Origin: a bacterium
GTDB taxonomy: Bacteria > Electryoneota > Electryoneia > Electryoneales > Electryoneaceae
Reading direction: 5' to 3'
Length of the DNA: 47,684 bases
Assembly (NCBI GenBank): GCA_028278125.1
Contig: JANQEY010000233.1
Span: forward strand, 1-47,684
The notes below the pieces were generated by a model. The model had not been told where the DNA came from. It saw only the letters and a program-made list of their open reading frames with translations, and did not search any database. Every line of letters begins with the position of its first letter. Position 1 is the first letter of the stretch. This document shows, piece by piece, positions 18,515-27,402 of this stretch. The translations under genes were made by a program, and so were the position numbers.

Positions 18515-19672
18515 CTAGATAATAAACGGATCAAGAGGAAGGTCTTTATCAAGAACCTCGTTGCCGTCCTCAGATATCAGGATCATGTTTTCTGTTCTGT
18601 ATGCTCCTTCACCCTTTTCATACATGCCGGGTTCCGAAGTAACGATCATCCCCGGTTCGAGTACGATTCCCTGCCTTAGTGGAATTCCGAAATCGTCAAC
18701 ACCGTCATCCAGTTTCGCCAGGACTGGTAATTCGTGGACATACGCGCCGCCGGTACCGTGACCTGCCCCGTGGAATGGTTTATCGATTCCCGCTGCTTTT
18801 AAACCGGCAACATACGCATTACCTGCATCACAGGCCTTACGTCCCGGCTGGCAGGCGTCAATAACGTCGGTCATCCATTTTTCCTGGAGAATTTTCATTC
18901 CCTCGATCATCGGTGGAATCTCTTTATTAAGCACAATCATCCTTGTCATATCAGTGCAGATACCCTTGTAGACAATTCCCCAGTCCACCAGCATCATTTT
19001 CCCATCTTTCAGCGGCCTGGGATCGCGTGTCATATCGGGATGGGGTGTATCCGCGTCATAGTCCATGGCGACAATCGTATCAAATGATACAGCCTCGACT
19101 CCAAGATCCGTTCCCCATTCATCCATCGCGTCACGGAAATCGAAGTCTGTTTTTGTTTCGAGGTTTGCCGGTAGCCATTCTTCCACCATGTACCTGAATT
19201 TACGTGTAGCCAGGTCAATGCCTTGCCTGATAAGATCCAGTTCCAAGTCGCCCTTGATCATTCTTAAACGATCAATAAATCCTGACGGTACTTTCAGGTT
19301 CTCTACACCAACCATCTTTGGCAATGCCAGGTAGATATCCAAGGCCATCCCACGTGTATCCAGGATCAGTGTGTCATATTTTCCAACCAGTTTTTTCAGC
19401 TCCGGGTAACGATGTGGATGTTCGGCTGCCCAGATAAAAGGTTCTACACCGGGAATTTCAGGGATCCTGTTTTCGTAACGACCATCTGTGATAAACCAGG
19501 TCTTATCAGGTGTCACGAGAAAGTGAGCGTCCTTTTGAAAATCTACCGGAATTCCTGTCAACCAACCAACATTGGAAGGATCGGTTACCAGCATTGGAGC
19601 ATTATCTTCGATTTTTAATGCTTCTTTCAGCCTGTTGATTCTTTCTACGAGCAGTTCAGTTGGTGCTGCCAT
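18515..19672 (-). CDS. M24-family metallopeptidase (Xaa-Pro aminopeptidase type)
   Basis: Predicted to remove N-terminal residues before proline in the cytoplasm. The N-terminal creatinase-like domain (about 1-150) has VTDPSNVGWLTG and WFITDGRY. The C-terminal pita-bread domain supplies the five metal ligands: Asp in LVDWGIVY, Asp in CTDMTRM, His in GAGHGTGG, Glu in TSEPGMYE and Glu in YRTENM. The length of 385 aa is slightly above the usual 350-360 of the short forms. GGGAGA precedes the ATG. It is a single-gene unit with a strong terminator and a possible operator (19698-19721) upstream. Confidence 0.93.
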   Translation of the reverse strand: MAAPTELLVERINRLKEALKIEDNAPMLVTDPSNVGWLTGIPVDFQKDAHFLVTPDKTWFITDGRYENRIPEIPGVEPFIWAAEHPHRYPELKKLVGKYDTLILDTRGMALDIYLALPKMVGVENLKVPSGFIDRLRMIKGDLELDLIRQGIDLATRKFRYMVEEWLPANLETKTDFDFRDAMDEWGTDLGVEAVSFDTIVAMDYDADTPHPDMTRDPRPLKDGKMMLVDWGIVYKGICTDMTRMIVLNKEIPPMIEGMKILQEKWMTDVIDACQPGRKACDAGNAYVAGLKAAGIDKPFHGAGHGTGGAYVHELPVLAKLDDGVDDFGIPLRQGIVLEPGMIVTSEPGMYEKGEGAYRTENMILISEDGNEVLDKDLPLDPFII

Positions 19673-20030
19673 GATGTATCTCCCAGCTTGTGAATTTATT
19701 TTTCATAATAACATGAAAAATCTTGATATTAGAAAGTTCAAATCTGATGTGATTTAGTGAAACAGAGAATTTATTTGAGAGATTGTTCATAAGCAAGGTG
19801 TTCGAGGAGGACTACAAAACCAAATAAGGAAATGCATTCCGTTGTCAACTGTATTTTTCCAGCACCTTTTAGTAAAAACATGGTCTCTCTGAATTTGAGT
19901 TGATCTTAACTGATTCCTATATTCTTTTACCCGCATCTTCAAGAAGTACTCTAAGTTGAATTGGTGTACCAGGTACTGATACACCTTGAGATCACGTCCA
20001 TGGCATCCCCGCTTATTAATGGGAGGTATT
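19673..20030. other. Divergent intergenic region without a convincing gene
   Basis: About 350 bases lie between the M24 peptidase (-) and the GT-C gene (+). A 65-codon minus-strand reading exists but has no Shine-Dalgarno site or family features. The region should hold promoters for both flanking genes. The only structure I see is the inverted repeat at 19698-19721. Confidence 0.55.
19698..19721. promoter_or_regulatory. Inverted repeat, possible operator of the M24 peptidase gene
   Basis: Perfect 9-bp arms ATTTTTCAT and ATGAAAAAT have a 6-base spacer. They lie 26 bases upstream of the peptidase start codon. This is suitable for a dimeric repressor, but the site is AT-rich, so chance is possible. 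Confidence 0.3.
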
Positions 20031-22061
20031 TTGAAATCCGGGTTAGCTAAAGGAACACCGCATACAATTTTATATGCTGCGCTTTGGACTGCTGTAGTAG
20101 CTCTCTTCTTGACTCTCAGGCTTGTTCATCAGAGTTATATGCTCACCTCTCCGCCGGGTAATATTTTAATAATCGATTCTCTCTATTATTACCAGTGGGC
20201 TGAAAAAATAGCAGGTGGCCATGGTCTTGGACCGACAGTATTTTTTATGAGTCCCCTCTACCCCATTTTTATTGCATTCGCGATTCAACTCAGTTCGTCG
20301 GGTGTAGCGGCTACATTCCTGCTCCAGATAATCCTCTCACTGGGTACGCTGGGTTTGATTGGAAATTTTACAGCCCGACGTTTTGGCCCTGCCGCCGGAG
20401 TTTTAGCCGGCCTGATCTACGCCATCTATGCCCCCTCGATTTATTACGACAGTGTAATCTTAAGTTCTACCCTGATCCTGTTCCTGACAATGGCCGCGAT
20501 TACCTGCCTGGATATCGCGGAACAAAAAGGACAAAGATTCCCGGTTATCCTGGCTGGTATAGCTATCGGATTGTCTGCACTTGCAAGGCCGAATGCTCTA
20601 ATCCTTCTTGTTGTGTTTGGTTTCGTACTGGTAAAAAGATGGAAAAAATACGGGATCGAACAGGCAGCCGTGCTGGTTATAACGACCCTGCTGGTCATTT
20701 TTCCAGCAGGACTTAGAAACTACTTGCATGGTGGCGAATGGTATTTAACCACAAATTCCGCCGGGGTAAATTTTCACATCGGAAATAATGAAGATTCCAA
20801 CGGATTATACACAGAAGCTCCATTCCTTTCATCCGCTGAACCAACTTTCGAAGCTGCGGAATACCGTTCAGTAGCTCAATTGCGAACAGGAAAAACTCTT
20901 ACCCTTACCCAAGCTTCTCGATACTGGATGGGACAGGGCTTGAGCTGGATTCTCTCAAATCCGGTTGAATGGCTGCTGTTGGAAGGTAAAAAGCTGGTCT
21001 ATTTCCTGAACAGGGTTGAATCTCCAAATAACGTCAGCTTTTATGGAATTCGAGAATACTCTGGAGTAGTCCGTAAACTGGGCTTTTTGAATTTTGGACT
21101 GATAGCCCCCCTTGGACTTATCGGCCTGGTCATAGCAAGGAAGGAAGCCGGTTGGCATTTATCAGCGGCACTTGTGATCGGTTACCTGGCTGCGTCACTA
21201 ATATTCTTTGTCGCCGGTGAATACAGGTACCCGATAATCGGGGTGATTATCGCCTATGGAGCTGGATCACTTGTTCGCATCTTTAGCAGGCTTCGACATA
21301 AGGAGATCGAACAGGCTCAGATTGCGATGATCGGTATCCTGGTATTGTTGATGATCTGCAACATCCCCTGGAAAACCATGCGTACCCTGACTTCACCACG
21401 CATGGATTATTTCAACTGGGCGTCCGTCTCATTCGCCAACAGGGATCTTATCAATGCCAGCCTGCTATTTACTGCGTCACTATCATGGGATCCTACCTGG
21501 CAGGAAGCTCATGTACAACTTGCCCAGGTATATGATGAGATGGAATTGACAGAGTTGGCTGATAAAGAATATTCAGCCGCCGGAATTACCAGGGAAGAGC
21601 TGAATGTAGCAAGGAAACGTGAACAGGTGGAAAACCTGATCCCCGACTCACTTGGAATTGATGGTGACCTGGAAAATATCTCTACAGAACGGTTGGCGAT
21701 CCTGGGATCCCATTTCCTGCGATTGGAAAAATTCCACCAGGCAGCACTGGTCTTTGAATCGGTTGTAGAACGTGACAGCACCGACCTTGACATCCTCTTT
21801 CAATACGCCTTTTCTTTAGAAGCTGTCGGAAATCGAAGAAAAGCCTTGCACTTATATTACTCCATTGAACAGAAAAAACCCGATGATCCATTAATACCTT
21901 ACCGGATTGCCTGGACTCAATTTGGGATGAACGAAATAAAATCTGCTCAGTCCACATTAGTACGGGTAGATAATAAAGGTGCAGAACTACCCGATAAAGA
22001 AAGTAGAGACTATTGGAAGAGAGTTGTAGAAAGGACAAGGAATACGTTTTTGAACTATTAG
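20031..22061 (+). CDS. Membrane glycosyltransferase (GT-C, GT39/ArnT-like) with TPR tail
   Basis: A polytopic membrane protein of the PMT/ArnT type, expected to move a sugar from a lipid-phosphate donor on the periplasmic side. Early features are the first membrane helix (about 13-33), the acidic loop IDSLYYYQWAEKIAGGHG and SPLYPIFIAFA, followed by about ten further helices. The last ~170 residues are soluble and contain TPR-like repeats. Three starts are possible: TTG at 19986, ATG at 20019, and TTG at 20031. The last has GGGAGG directly upstream and is chosen, giving 676 aa. The two-component regulator gene follows 28 bases later. The acceptor is unknown; the surface-polysaccharide locus nearby is a possible partner. 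Confidence 0.85.
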   Translation: MKSGLAKGTPHTILYAALWTAVVALFLTLRLVHQSYMLTSPPGNILIIDSLYYYQWAEKIAGGHGLGPTVFFMSPLYPIFIAFAIQLSSSGVAATFLLQIILSLGTLGLIGNFTARRFGPAAGVLAGLIYAIYAPSIYYDSVILSSTLILFLTMAAITCLDIAEQKGQRFPVILAGIAIGLSALARPNALILLVVFGFVLVKRWKKYGIEQAAVLVITTLLVIFPAGLRNYLHGGEWYLTTNSAGVNFHIGNNEDSNGLYTEAPFLSSAEPTFEAAEYRSVAQLRTGKTLTLTQASRYWMGQGLSWILSNPVEWLLLEGKKLVYFLNRVESPNNVSFYGIREYSGVVRKLGFLNFGLIAPLGLIGLVIARKEAGWHLSAALVIGYLAASLIFFVAGEYRYPIIGVIIAYGAGSLVRIFSRLRHKEIEQAQIAMIGILVLLMICNIPWKTMRTLTSPRMDYFNWASVSFANRDLINASLLFTASLSWDPTWQEAHVQLAQVYDEMELTELADKEYSAAGITREELNVARKREQVENLIPDSLGIDGDLENISTERLAILGSHFLRLEKFHQAALVFESVVERDSTDLDILFQYAFSLEAVGNRRKALHLYYSIEQKKPDDPLIPYRIAWTQFGMNEIKSAQSTLVRVDNKGAELPDKESRDYWKRVVERTRNTFLNY

Positions 22062-22089
22062 TCGTTTACAATTAGTGGAAACATAAAGA

Positions 22090-23457
22090 TTGAAATATCG
22101 CATTTTAATAGCAGATGATCACCCGGGAGATTCCAGGGAACTTAGAATTGCGCTGGAGGCCGAAGATTTTAAAGTTACTGTTGAAGCTGACGGCGCTGTT
22201 GCTCTTGAAGAGATTCTGGATGGTAAATTTGACGCGCTAATCTGTGAACTTGTTCTTCCCTCCATTGGTGGACCGGAGATTATACATCGTATCCTCTCCG
22301 AGTTCCCCGGTTTTCCAGTTTTTGTTTGGACAAGGTTTGGTTCAATCGATAAGGCTTTTGAATTCGCACAACTCGGGGCTGCATCTTTTTCCGTTAAAAC
22401 TGATAATTCTCTTGAATCATTTGTGGATGATATTTCTAATATTCTCTCCGGTGAATCAAAAACCACAGAAGAGACGGATCAGGAAGAATCGAAACTTCCA
22501 TTTACGCAATACATCTCCCGAAACGTTGAAGTAGAATCGATCTTTAAAACTGCGGTTGAAAAGATTGCAAAAGCTCCCACAACTGTGTTGATAACCGGTG
22601 AGTCCGGTTCAGGAAAGGAGTTGCTGGCAAAAACCATCCATCATTACAGTCCCCGCAAAGATAACCCGTGGGTAGCCGTTCACTGCGCCGCCCTGCCGGA
22701 AAACCTGATAGAGAGCGAATTGTTCGGTCATGAAAAGGGATCATTTACAAGCGCGTCCAGCCAAAGGCTCGGAAGGTTTGAGCAGGCAAATACAGGAACG
22801 TTTTTCCTTGATGAAGTTGGTGACTTAAGTCCGGTCGTCCAGACAAAATTATTGAGGGTTCTCCAGGAAAGAACCATTGAGAGAGTGGGAAGTAATAAAC
22901 CTGTAAAAGTTGATGTGCGAATAATCGCCGCGACTAACCGTGATTTAAGCGAAATGGTCAAGAGCGGTGATTTCAGGCAGGACCTGTTCTATCGAATAAG
23001 TGTTATCAATCTTGAATTACCCCCATTGAGAGAGAGGCCGGAGGATATACCGGGTTTGGCGAATTTTTTTGTAAACAGGTTCAGGAAAAAGGTAGGACGT
23101 GATGAAATGGTCATTCCTCCACGGACAATGTCTATCCTGAGGGACTACAGTTGGCCGGGTAATGTTCGTGAGTTGGAAAATGTTATCGAACGAGCGGTGG
23201 TACTGGCTGAAAAGAATATTATTGAACTGGAAGATTTACCTGATGAGATAATTCAATCAGACAAAACCGATATCGATACTTCAAGCCTGCGCGAAGCAAA
23301 AGCGGAATTTGAAAAAGAATTTATTATAAAAGCCCTGAGACTATCTTTCGGAAATGTGTCGGCTACTGCGGATACTCTCGACATTGCCAGGAAAAACCTG
23401 CAGGAGAAAATAAAAAAATACGAAATCGATGTTGATTCCATGAGAAAGGAAAAATAA
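22090..23457 (+). CDS. NtrC-family sigma54 response regulator with Glu at the phospho-site
   Basis: Three domains are present. The receiver (1-120) has DD at 9-10, Thr81 and Lys103, but the expected phospho-acceptor Asp is Glu53 (ICELVLP). The AAA+ sigma54-activation domain (about 140-375) has Walker A GESGSGKE (170-177) and Walker B FFLDEVGD (238-245). The sigma54-contact loop is GSFTSA (217-222) instead of GAFTGA. A C-terminal Fis-type helix-turn-helix (about 410-448) follows. Glu can mimic phospho-Asp, so the protein may be constitutively active or controlled in another way; this is inference. The start is TTG at 22090. A hybrid kinase gene follows, which suggests a functional pair. rpoN is not in the window. 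Confidence 0.93.
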   Translation: MKYRILIADDHPGDSRELRIALEAEDFKVTVEADGAVALEEILDGKFDALICELVLPSIGGPEIIHRILSEFPGFPVFVWTRFGSIDKAFEFAQLGAASFSVKTDNSLESFVDDISNILSGESKTTEETDQEESKLPFTQYISRNVEVESIFKTAVEKIAKAPTTVLITGESGSGKELLAKTIHHYSPRKDNPWVAVHCAALPENLIESELFGHEKGSFTSASSQRLGRFEQANTGTFFLDEVGDLSPVVQTKLLRVLQERTIERVGSNKPVKVDVRIIAATNRDLSEMVKSGDFRQDLFYRISVINLELPPLRERPEDIPGLANFFVNRFRKKVGRDEMVIPPRTMSILRDYSWPGNVRELENVIERAVVLAEKNIIELEDLPDEIIQSDKTDIDTSSLREAKAEFEKEFIIKALRLSFGNVSATADTLDIARKNLQEKIKKYEIDVDSMRKEK

Positions 23458-23552
23458 TCCGCGTAAAGTCTTATCTTATTACAACATTCTATTTGGAACA
23501 TACTTTTGTAGTAATGATTTAATAATATGTAATCTTGCATTTCGGAGCGAAG

Positions 23553-25148
23553 ATGACCGGCCGTAAATACAAATTACTTCTTGTAGACGATAATCCCGAG
23601 ATATGTGATGCCTATGAAACATTGTTGCCATCACATAATTTTACGGTGGAATCTGCCCGGACATACGAAGCAGGTCTTAAAAAACTAAAAGCGACCAGGT
23701 ATGATATAATACTCCTGGATATGAGATTACCTGACGGGACAGGGGAAGATCTGTTCATGGAGTTGCAGAACAATTTGGAATGTGAAATTAACAGAGAGAC
23801 TCCTGTTGCGATTTTTACAGGTTATCCTGATGATAAAACCCGGGGTAGGCTCCTGGACCTGGGCGTTGTCGCCTACCTTATCAAACCGTTCGATACCAAG
23901 GCACTGGCTAGTGTTCTCGACAACCTGATGGAAATCGAACGAAGAAAACGTCAAAATTTAAAACTTACCCGCCAGCTTGAAGATATTCAACGTTTTAATG
24001 ATCTTGTTTTTAACACACTCCCATCCGGATTAATAATTTTGGATGTAGATGATAAAATTGTTCTCGCAAACATCGCGGCACATAGTATCCTGGATTTTCC
24101 TGCTGATGAGTTAATTGGAATGAATCTTCCTTCAATTGTTGGTGAAGAAGAATTTCAACATATAATTTCACAGGTTGATAATTCACACTCGGAGAACCGT
24201 GAAATTGAAATCGAACTGGAAAACTTCACGTTAACAATTGGCTTTACAATCGCCACGCTAACCAACCGCGAAGAAAAGAATATCGGAAAGATATTAATTT
24301 TCAGAGATATAACAACAATAAAAGCCTTGGCTGAGGAAACTAAACGTGTTGAACGGCTGGCGAGTATGGGTACTCTTGCCAGTGGAATCGCCCACGAAGT
24401 AAAAAACCCTCTTGCCGGGATAAAAGCAATGGCGCAAGTTCTTGAGGGTGCAACCACCGAGGATCCGCAATTATCAAGCTATTCAAGAAGAATTATAGGA
24501 CAGGTAGATCGTCTTAACGGGCTCTTGAATAGTTTCTTCTCGATTGCCCGCGCAAAAAAGAGTGAACGGAGGATTTTCCCTCTTGATTCTGTCTTCCGGG
24601 AAGTAATCCCGTTAGTGTCAGGCACGGCAAAGAAAAGAATGATCGAGATAGAGCTGCAGGCCCCTGAAGACGTCGAGGTTTTTGCACGTCCGGATCAACT
24701 ACAGCAGGTTCTGCTGAACTTGATCCTTAATGCTATTGAAGCATCACCCTCAAAATCCAGAGTCTGTATCGAGGTTGATCCACCCGTGGAGAAGTCTGTA
24801 AAACGTCCAATTTTTGGCGAACATAGAGCTCCCGACAGACCATTCATGCAGACGGCAAACAGCGTGGTGATAAGGATAGTCGACAATGGACCTGGTATAG
24901 CAAAAGAGCAGGTTCAACGAATATTCGATCCATTTTATACTACTAAAGAGCAGGGTACCGGTTTAGGATTGTTTATTGTGCATCAACTGGTCAAGGATGA
25001 GCTGGGTGGACAAATTGATGTTCTTTCCAAAAATGGGGAGACTGTTTTTGCGTTTATTCTTCCAACATTGCCGATGACTATCGTAGCAGAACCTTCGCCA
25101 CTGGATTTACCGGGAACACCCGGTTTTATGGAGACAGATAATAGTTAA
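23553..25148 (+). CDS. REC-PAS-histidine kinase
   Basis: A soluble kinase that begins with a receiver domain (about 5-125; phospho-acceptor Asp56 in ILLDMRLP, KPFD at the end). A PAS domain follows (about 145-260), then a HisKA domain (GIAHEVKNPL, His281) and an HATPase with N, G1 (DNGPGIA), F (IFDPFYTTKEQGTG) and G2 (GLGLFIV) boxes. It has no membrane segment. The first ATG at 23553 has GGAGCG just before it, whereas the TTG at 23535 does not. The preceding gene is a regulator lacking the Asp, so phosphate may pass from this kinase to its own receiver rather than to its neighbour; that is inference. The length is 531 aa. Confidence 0.93.
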   Translation: MTGRKYKLLLVDDNPEICDAYETLLPSHNFTVESARTYEAGLKKLKATRYDIILLDMRLPDGTGEDLFMELQNNLECEINRETPVAIFTGYPDDKTRGRLLDLGVVAYLIKPFDTKALASVLDNLMEIERRKRQNLKLTRQLEDIQRFNDLVFNTLPSGLIILDVDDKIVLANIAAHSILDFPADELIGMNLPSIVGEEEFQHIISQVDNSHSENREIEIELENFTLTIGFTIATLTNREEKNIGKILIFRDITTIKALAEETKRVERLASMGTLASGIAHEVKNPLAGIKAMAQVLEGATTEDPQLSSYSRRIIGQVDRLNGLLNSFFSIARAKKSERRIFPLDSVFREVIPLVSGTAKKRMIEIELQAPEDVEVFARPDQLQQVLLNLILNAIEASPSKSRVCIEVDPPVEKSVKRPIFGEHRAPDRPFMQTANSVVIRIVDNGPGIAKEQVQRIFDPFYTTKEQGTGLGLFIVHQLVKDELGGQIDVLSKNGETVFAFILPTLPMTIVAEPSPLDLPGTPGFMETDNS

Positions 25149-25172
25149 ATTTATAGGAAACATGGAGCTGAT

Positions 25173-25829
25173 ATGCGAAGCTCTGACAAATTCAGAAAAT
25201 TGTTGCCGCGGACATGTTTTTTTCTATTGTCAATCTGCATAACAGTCTGTTTAACTTCATGCAAAAAAGAGCCCGCTAGCGATGTAAAAAAAGCCACTGA
25301 CCAGCAAGAGCAGACAATGCTAATCGGTCATATAAAGCCTGGAATTGTTCGGCTACCGGGATTAAACGTAGAATTTGAAATACCTGTAGCAGTTTACGCA
25401 AAGGATCATGGCGGCCAATGGTTGGCAAACTCGACTGGTGGAGGTTTTAAACTTGCTATTGCCCTGTTTGAAAACGCTGAAGGCAAGAGCGATCCATACG
25501 CTATTGTTAAAAAGCGCGCGAAAACATTACTGAGTGAAGCGGTAGATCCAGTCAAAATTGATACGACGTTGTTGAACAATCTAAACGCTGTAAAAGGTTA
25601 TGAATCAAGATTGATTCTAAAAGAATCCGCGGCACATAACAAAAAACTTATCTCTTCCAGGACTTATTATATACTGGCAGTACAGTTCACAGACAATAAA
25701 ATCCTTGTATTTTCAATTGATGCAAACGATAAATCTTTTGATAATACTGGCGAAACTTTCGATCAGTTGATATCGACTATTCGGACATTCAATAACCATG
25801 CGGGAAAATATGAAAAAACAGACACATAA
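25173..25829 (+). CDS. Putative lipoprotein of unknown function
   Basis: Not recognised by family. A signal peptide (1-29) ends in a lipobox LTSC with Cys30 as the lipid-attachment site, so it is probably anchored to a membrane and faces the periplasm. The mature ~190 residues are of mixed alpha/beta type (LPGLNVEFEIPVAVYAKD... SSRTYYILAVQF...). This resembles the PsbP/DcrB-like folds that handle small ligands, but that is only a guess from pattern. The ATG is preceded by GGAG at normal spacing. The gene follows the kinase by 24 bases and overlaps the next exported protein, so the group may be one operon. Confidence 0.75.
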   Translation: MRSSDKFRKLLPRTCFFLLSICITVCLTSCKKEPASDVKKATDQQEQTMLIGHIKPGIVRLPGLNVEFEIPVAVYAKDHGGQWLANSTGGGFKLAIALFENAEGKSDPYAIVKKRAKTLLSEAVDPVKIDTTLLNNLNAVKGYESRLILKESAAHNKKLISSRTYYILAVQFTDNKILVFSIDANDKSFDNTGETFDQLISTIRTFNNHAGKYEKTDT

Positions 25830-26403
25830 AACTAGAACATGGAATCATATAAGATCATTATATCTTCTTCACTTCATATTCCTCCTCTTTCTGCAACTGC
25901 CTTGTCTGGCAGGTGATGAAATGGAAGAAGTTAAATTAGACCTTGGAAACCTTGGAACGGTTATGGTTCCTGAGGGATGGTTCATACTGGAAAAAGGAAC
26001 GGATATGATAAAACTTTCCAGCGCTGACAGGCAATCGTTTGGTTATTACAGAAAGCTGGAAAACAGATCATATAACAAGACCGTTGAAGAGCTGGAAGCA
26101 CGGGCTGTTGAACTGGGACTGCCTAATAAAATCCGAACCGTGGATAAAAAATGGCTGAAAAAAACAGGCTTTGACAACGGCAAATTTGCGTTGGGTACTA
26201 CACACTTAGGCCTGGAAGCCGAAAAAAGCGACTCAAACGTTAGTTCAGAATCCAGTTTTACCAGGTACTATATGGTCGTCTTATATGAAAAAGGAGATGA
26301 CTGCTACTGGCTGGAGGCCTGGACGGATAGCCTACCAGACGATGCACTGCTTCTTAACAGGTTACAAAGGTCGTGGAGTTTGAATAAAAACGAGGACGAC
26401 TAG
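25810..26403 (+). CDS. Exported protein of unknown function
   Basis: Not recognised. An N-terminal signal peptide (about 1-35, hydrophobic core YLLHFIFLLFLQLPCLAG) precedes a ~160-residue domain starting EVKLDLGNLGTVMVPEGWFILEKG. The opening strand pattern is reminiscent of PsbP-like/DcrB-like proteins, as in the preceding lipoprotein. An alternative ATG at 25798 would lengthen the overlap with that gene; the ATG at 25810 gives a better signal peptide. The gene overlaps the lipoprotein gene and converges on the sugar-transferase gene with a 14-base gap. A shared function with the lipoprotein is inferred from position only. Confidence 0.7.
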   Translation: MKKQTHKTRTWNHIRSLYLLHFIFLLFLQLPCLAGDEMEEVKLDLGNLGTVMVPEGWFILEKGTDMIKLSSADRQSFGYYRKLENRSYNKTVEELEARAVELGLPNKIRTVDKKWLKKTGFDNGKFALGTTHLGLEAEKSDSNVSSESSFTRYYMVVLYEKGDDCYWLEAWTDSLPDDALLLNRLQRSWSLNKNEDD

Positions 26404-26417
26404 GAAGAATAAGAGAT

Positions 26418-27152
26418 CTATTTACCCACCGAGCTGATATTTGATTCCTCATTGGTACTACTCTCAACTTTATCTCTGTCAACGGATTCATTATTTAATT
26501 GATCAGGATTCAGCTCGATAATTTTAGCTTCTTTGGTAACTTTTCCACCATTTTTAATAACCGCGCGGTCAATTTCTGTAATAACTTCCCTGTTGATACC
26601 ACGTCTTTTTAGTACTGTCGGTAATGTTTTAAAAATTATCATCAGGTCAACGGTCAAAGATTGATGCTGCACGTACCACAAATCATGTTCGAATTTCTGC
26701 TTCCAGGTAATGGCGTTTCTTCCGTTTACCTGTGCCCATCCGGTGATTCCGGGAAGAGCATTAAAACGTTCCAGTTCACGTTCAGTACAATTATCTGTGA
26801 AACATGCAAGCTGTGGTCTTGGCCCAACGAGGCTCATGTCTCCACGGATGACATTGATCAATTGCGGTAATTCGTCAAGGCTAGTGTGCCGCAGGAAACG
26901 TCCCAGCAGCGTTAAGCGTTCTTCGTCAGGGAGTAAATCACCGTTAGCATCAACATCATTTTTCATCGTCCGGAATTTGTACATCTTAAAAGGTTTATTC
27001 CTGTACCCCATTCTCATCTGGCGAAAATGGACAGGTCTCTTGATAGTCAGCCAGATTAAAAAAACCGAAAGCAGGTATACCGGTGAAAGAAGGAAAAACA
27101 GCAACAATGCACCGAATAAATCGAAAAATCTCTTGGTCCGTGTGTAGGTCAT
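26418..27152 (-). CDS. Initiating sugar-phosphate transferase (WcaJ/PglC family)
   Basis: Transfers a sugar 1-phosphate to undecaprenyl phosphate to begin a surface polysaccharide. One membrane helix (FFDLFGALLLFFLLSPVYLLSVFLI) follows a basic start (TRTKR). After it come the family blocks RPVHFRQMRMGYRNKPFKMYKFRTM (about residues 37-62), TSLDELPQLINVIRGDMSLVGPRP and GITGWAQVNGR. The frame runs upstream to 27290, but the extra 46 residues lack family features, so the ATG at 27152 is chosen (244 aa). The C-terminal ~45 residues are polar and poorly conserved. It is divergent from the GT4 gene at 27403, with a 250-base spacer. The exact sugar is not predictable. Confidence 0.9.
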   Translation of the reverse strand: MTYTRTKRFFDLFGALLLFFLLSPVYLLSVFLIWLTIKRPVHFRQMRMGYRNKPFKMYKFRTMKNDVDANGDLLPDEERLTLLGRFLRHTSLDELPQLINVIRGDMSLVGPRPQLACFTDNCTERELERFNALPGITGWAQVNGRNAITWKQKFEHDLWYVQHQSLTVDLMIIFKTLPTVLKRRGINREVITEIDRAVIKNGGKVTKEAKIIELNPDQLNNESVDRDKVESSTNEESNISSVGK

Positions 27153-27402
27153 AATTCTTTCGAGAAAATAGATTGCCTGGAAAACCGTCAAGATTAAAAA
27201 TTCAGCCAAAGATACGGAGTCCCCGTGGAATTCGCAAGAAAACAATTGATTGGAATTTACTGGAAAGACACAACATGAGACATTGCTCACTCGATTTCTT
27301 ACAATAAGATATTTCGTTAATCACTGTTATTATCTGCTGAAATGCTGTATGTTTTTACCTGTTTGATTTTTATCTCAATATTAAATTCGGCTTGCGGAAC
27401 AG

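Noticed and set aside
19787..19984. 65-codon minus-strand reading in the pepP / GT-C spacer
   Set aside because: It has no Shine-Dalgarno site, family feature or coherent composition.
20001..20017. Possible sigma54 -24/-12 promoter before the GT-C gene
   Set aside because: The spacing between the GG and GC dinucleotides is too short.
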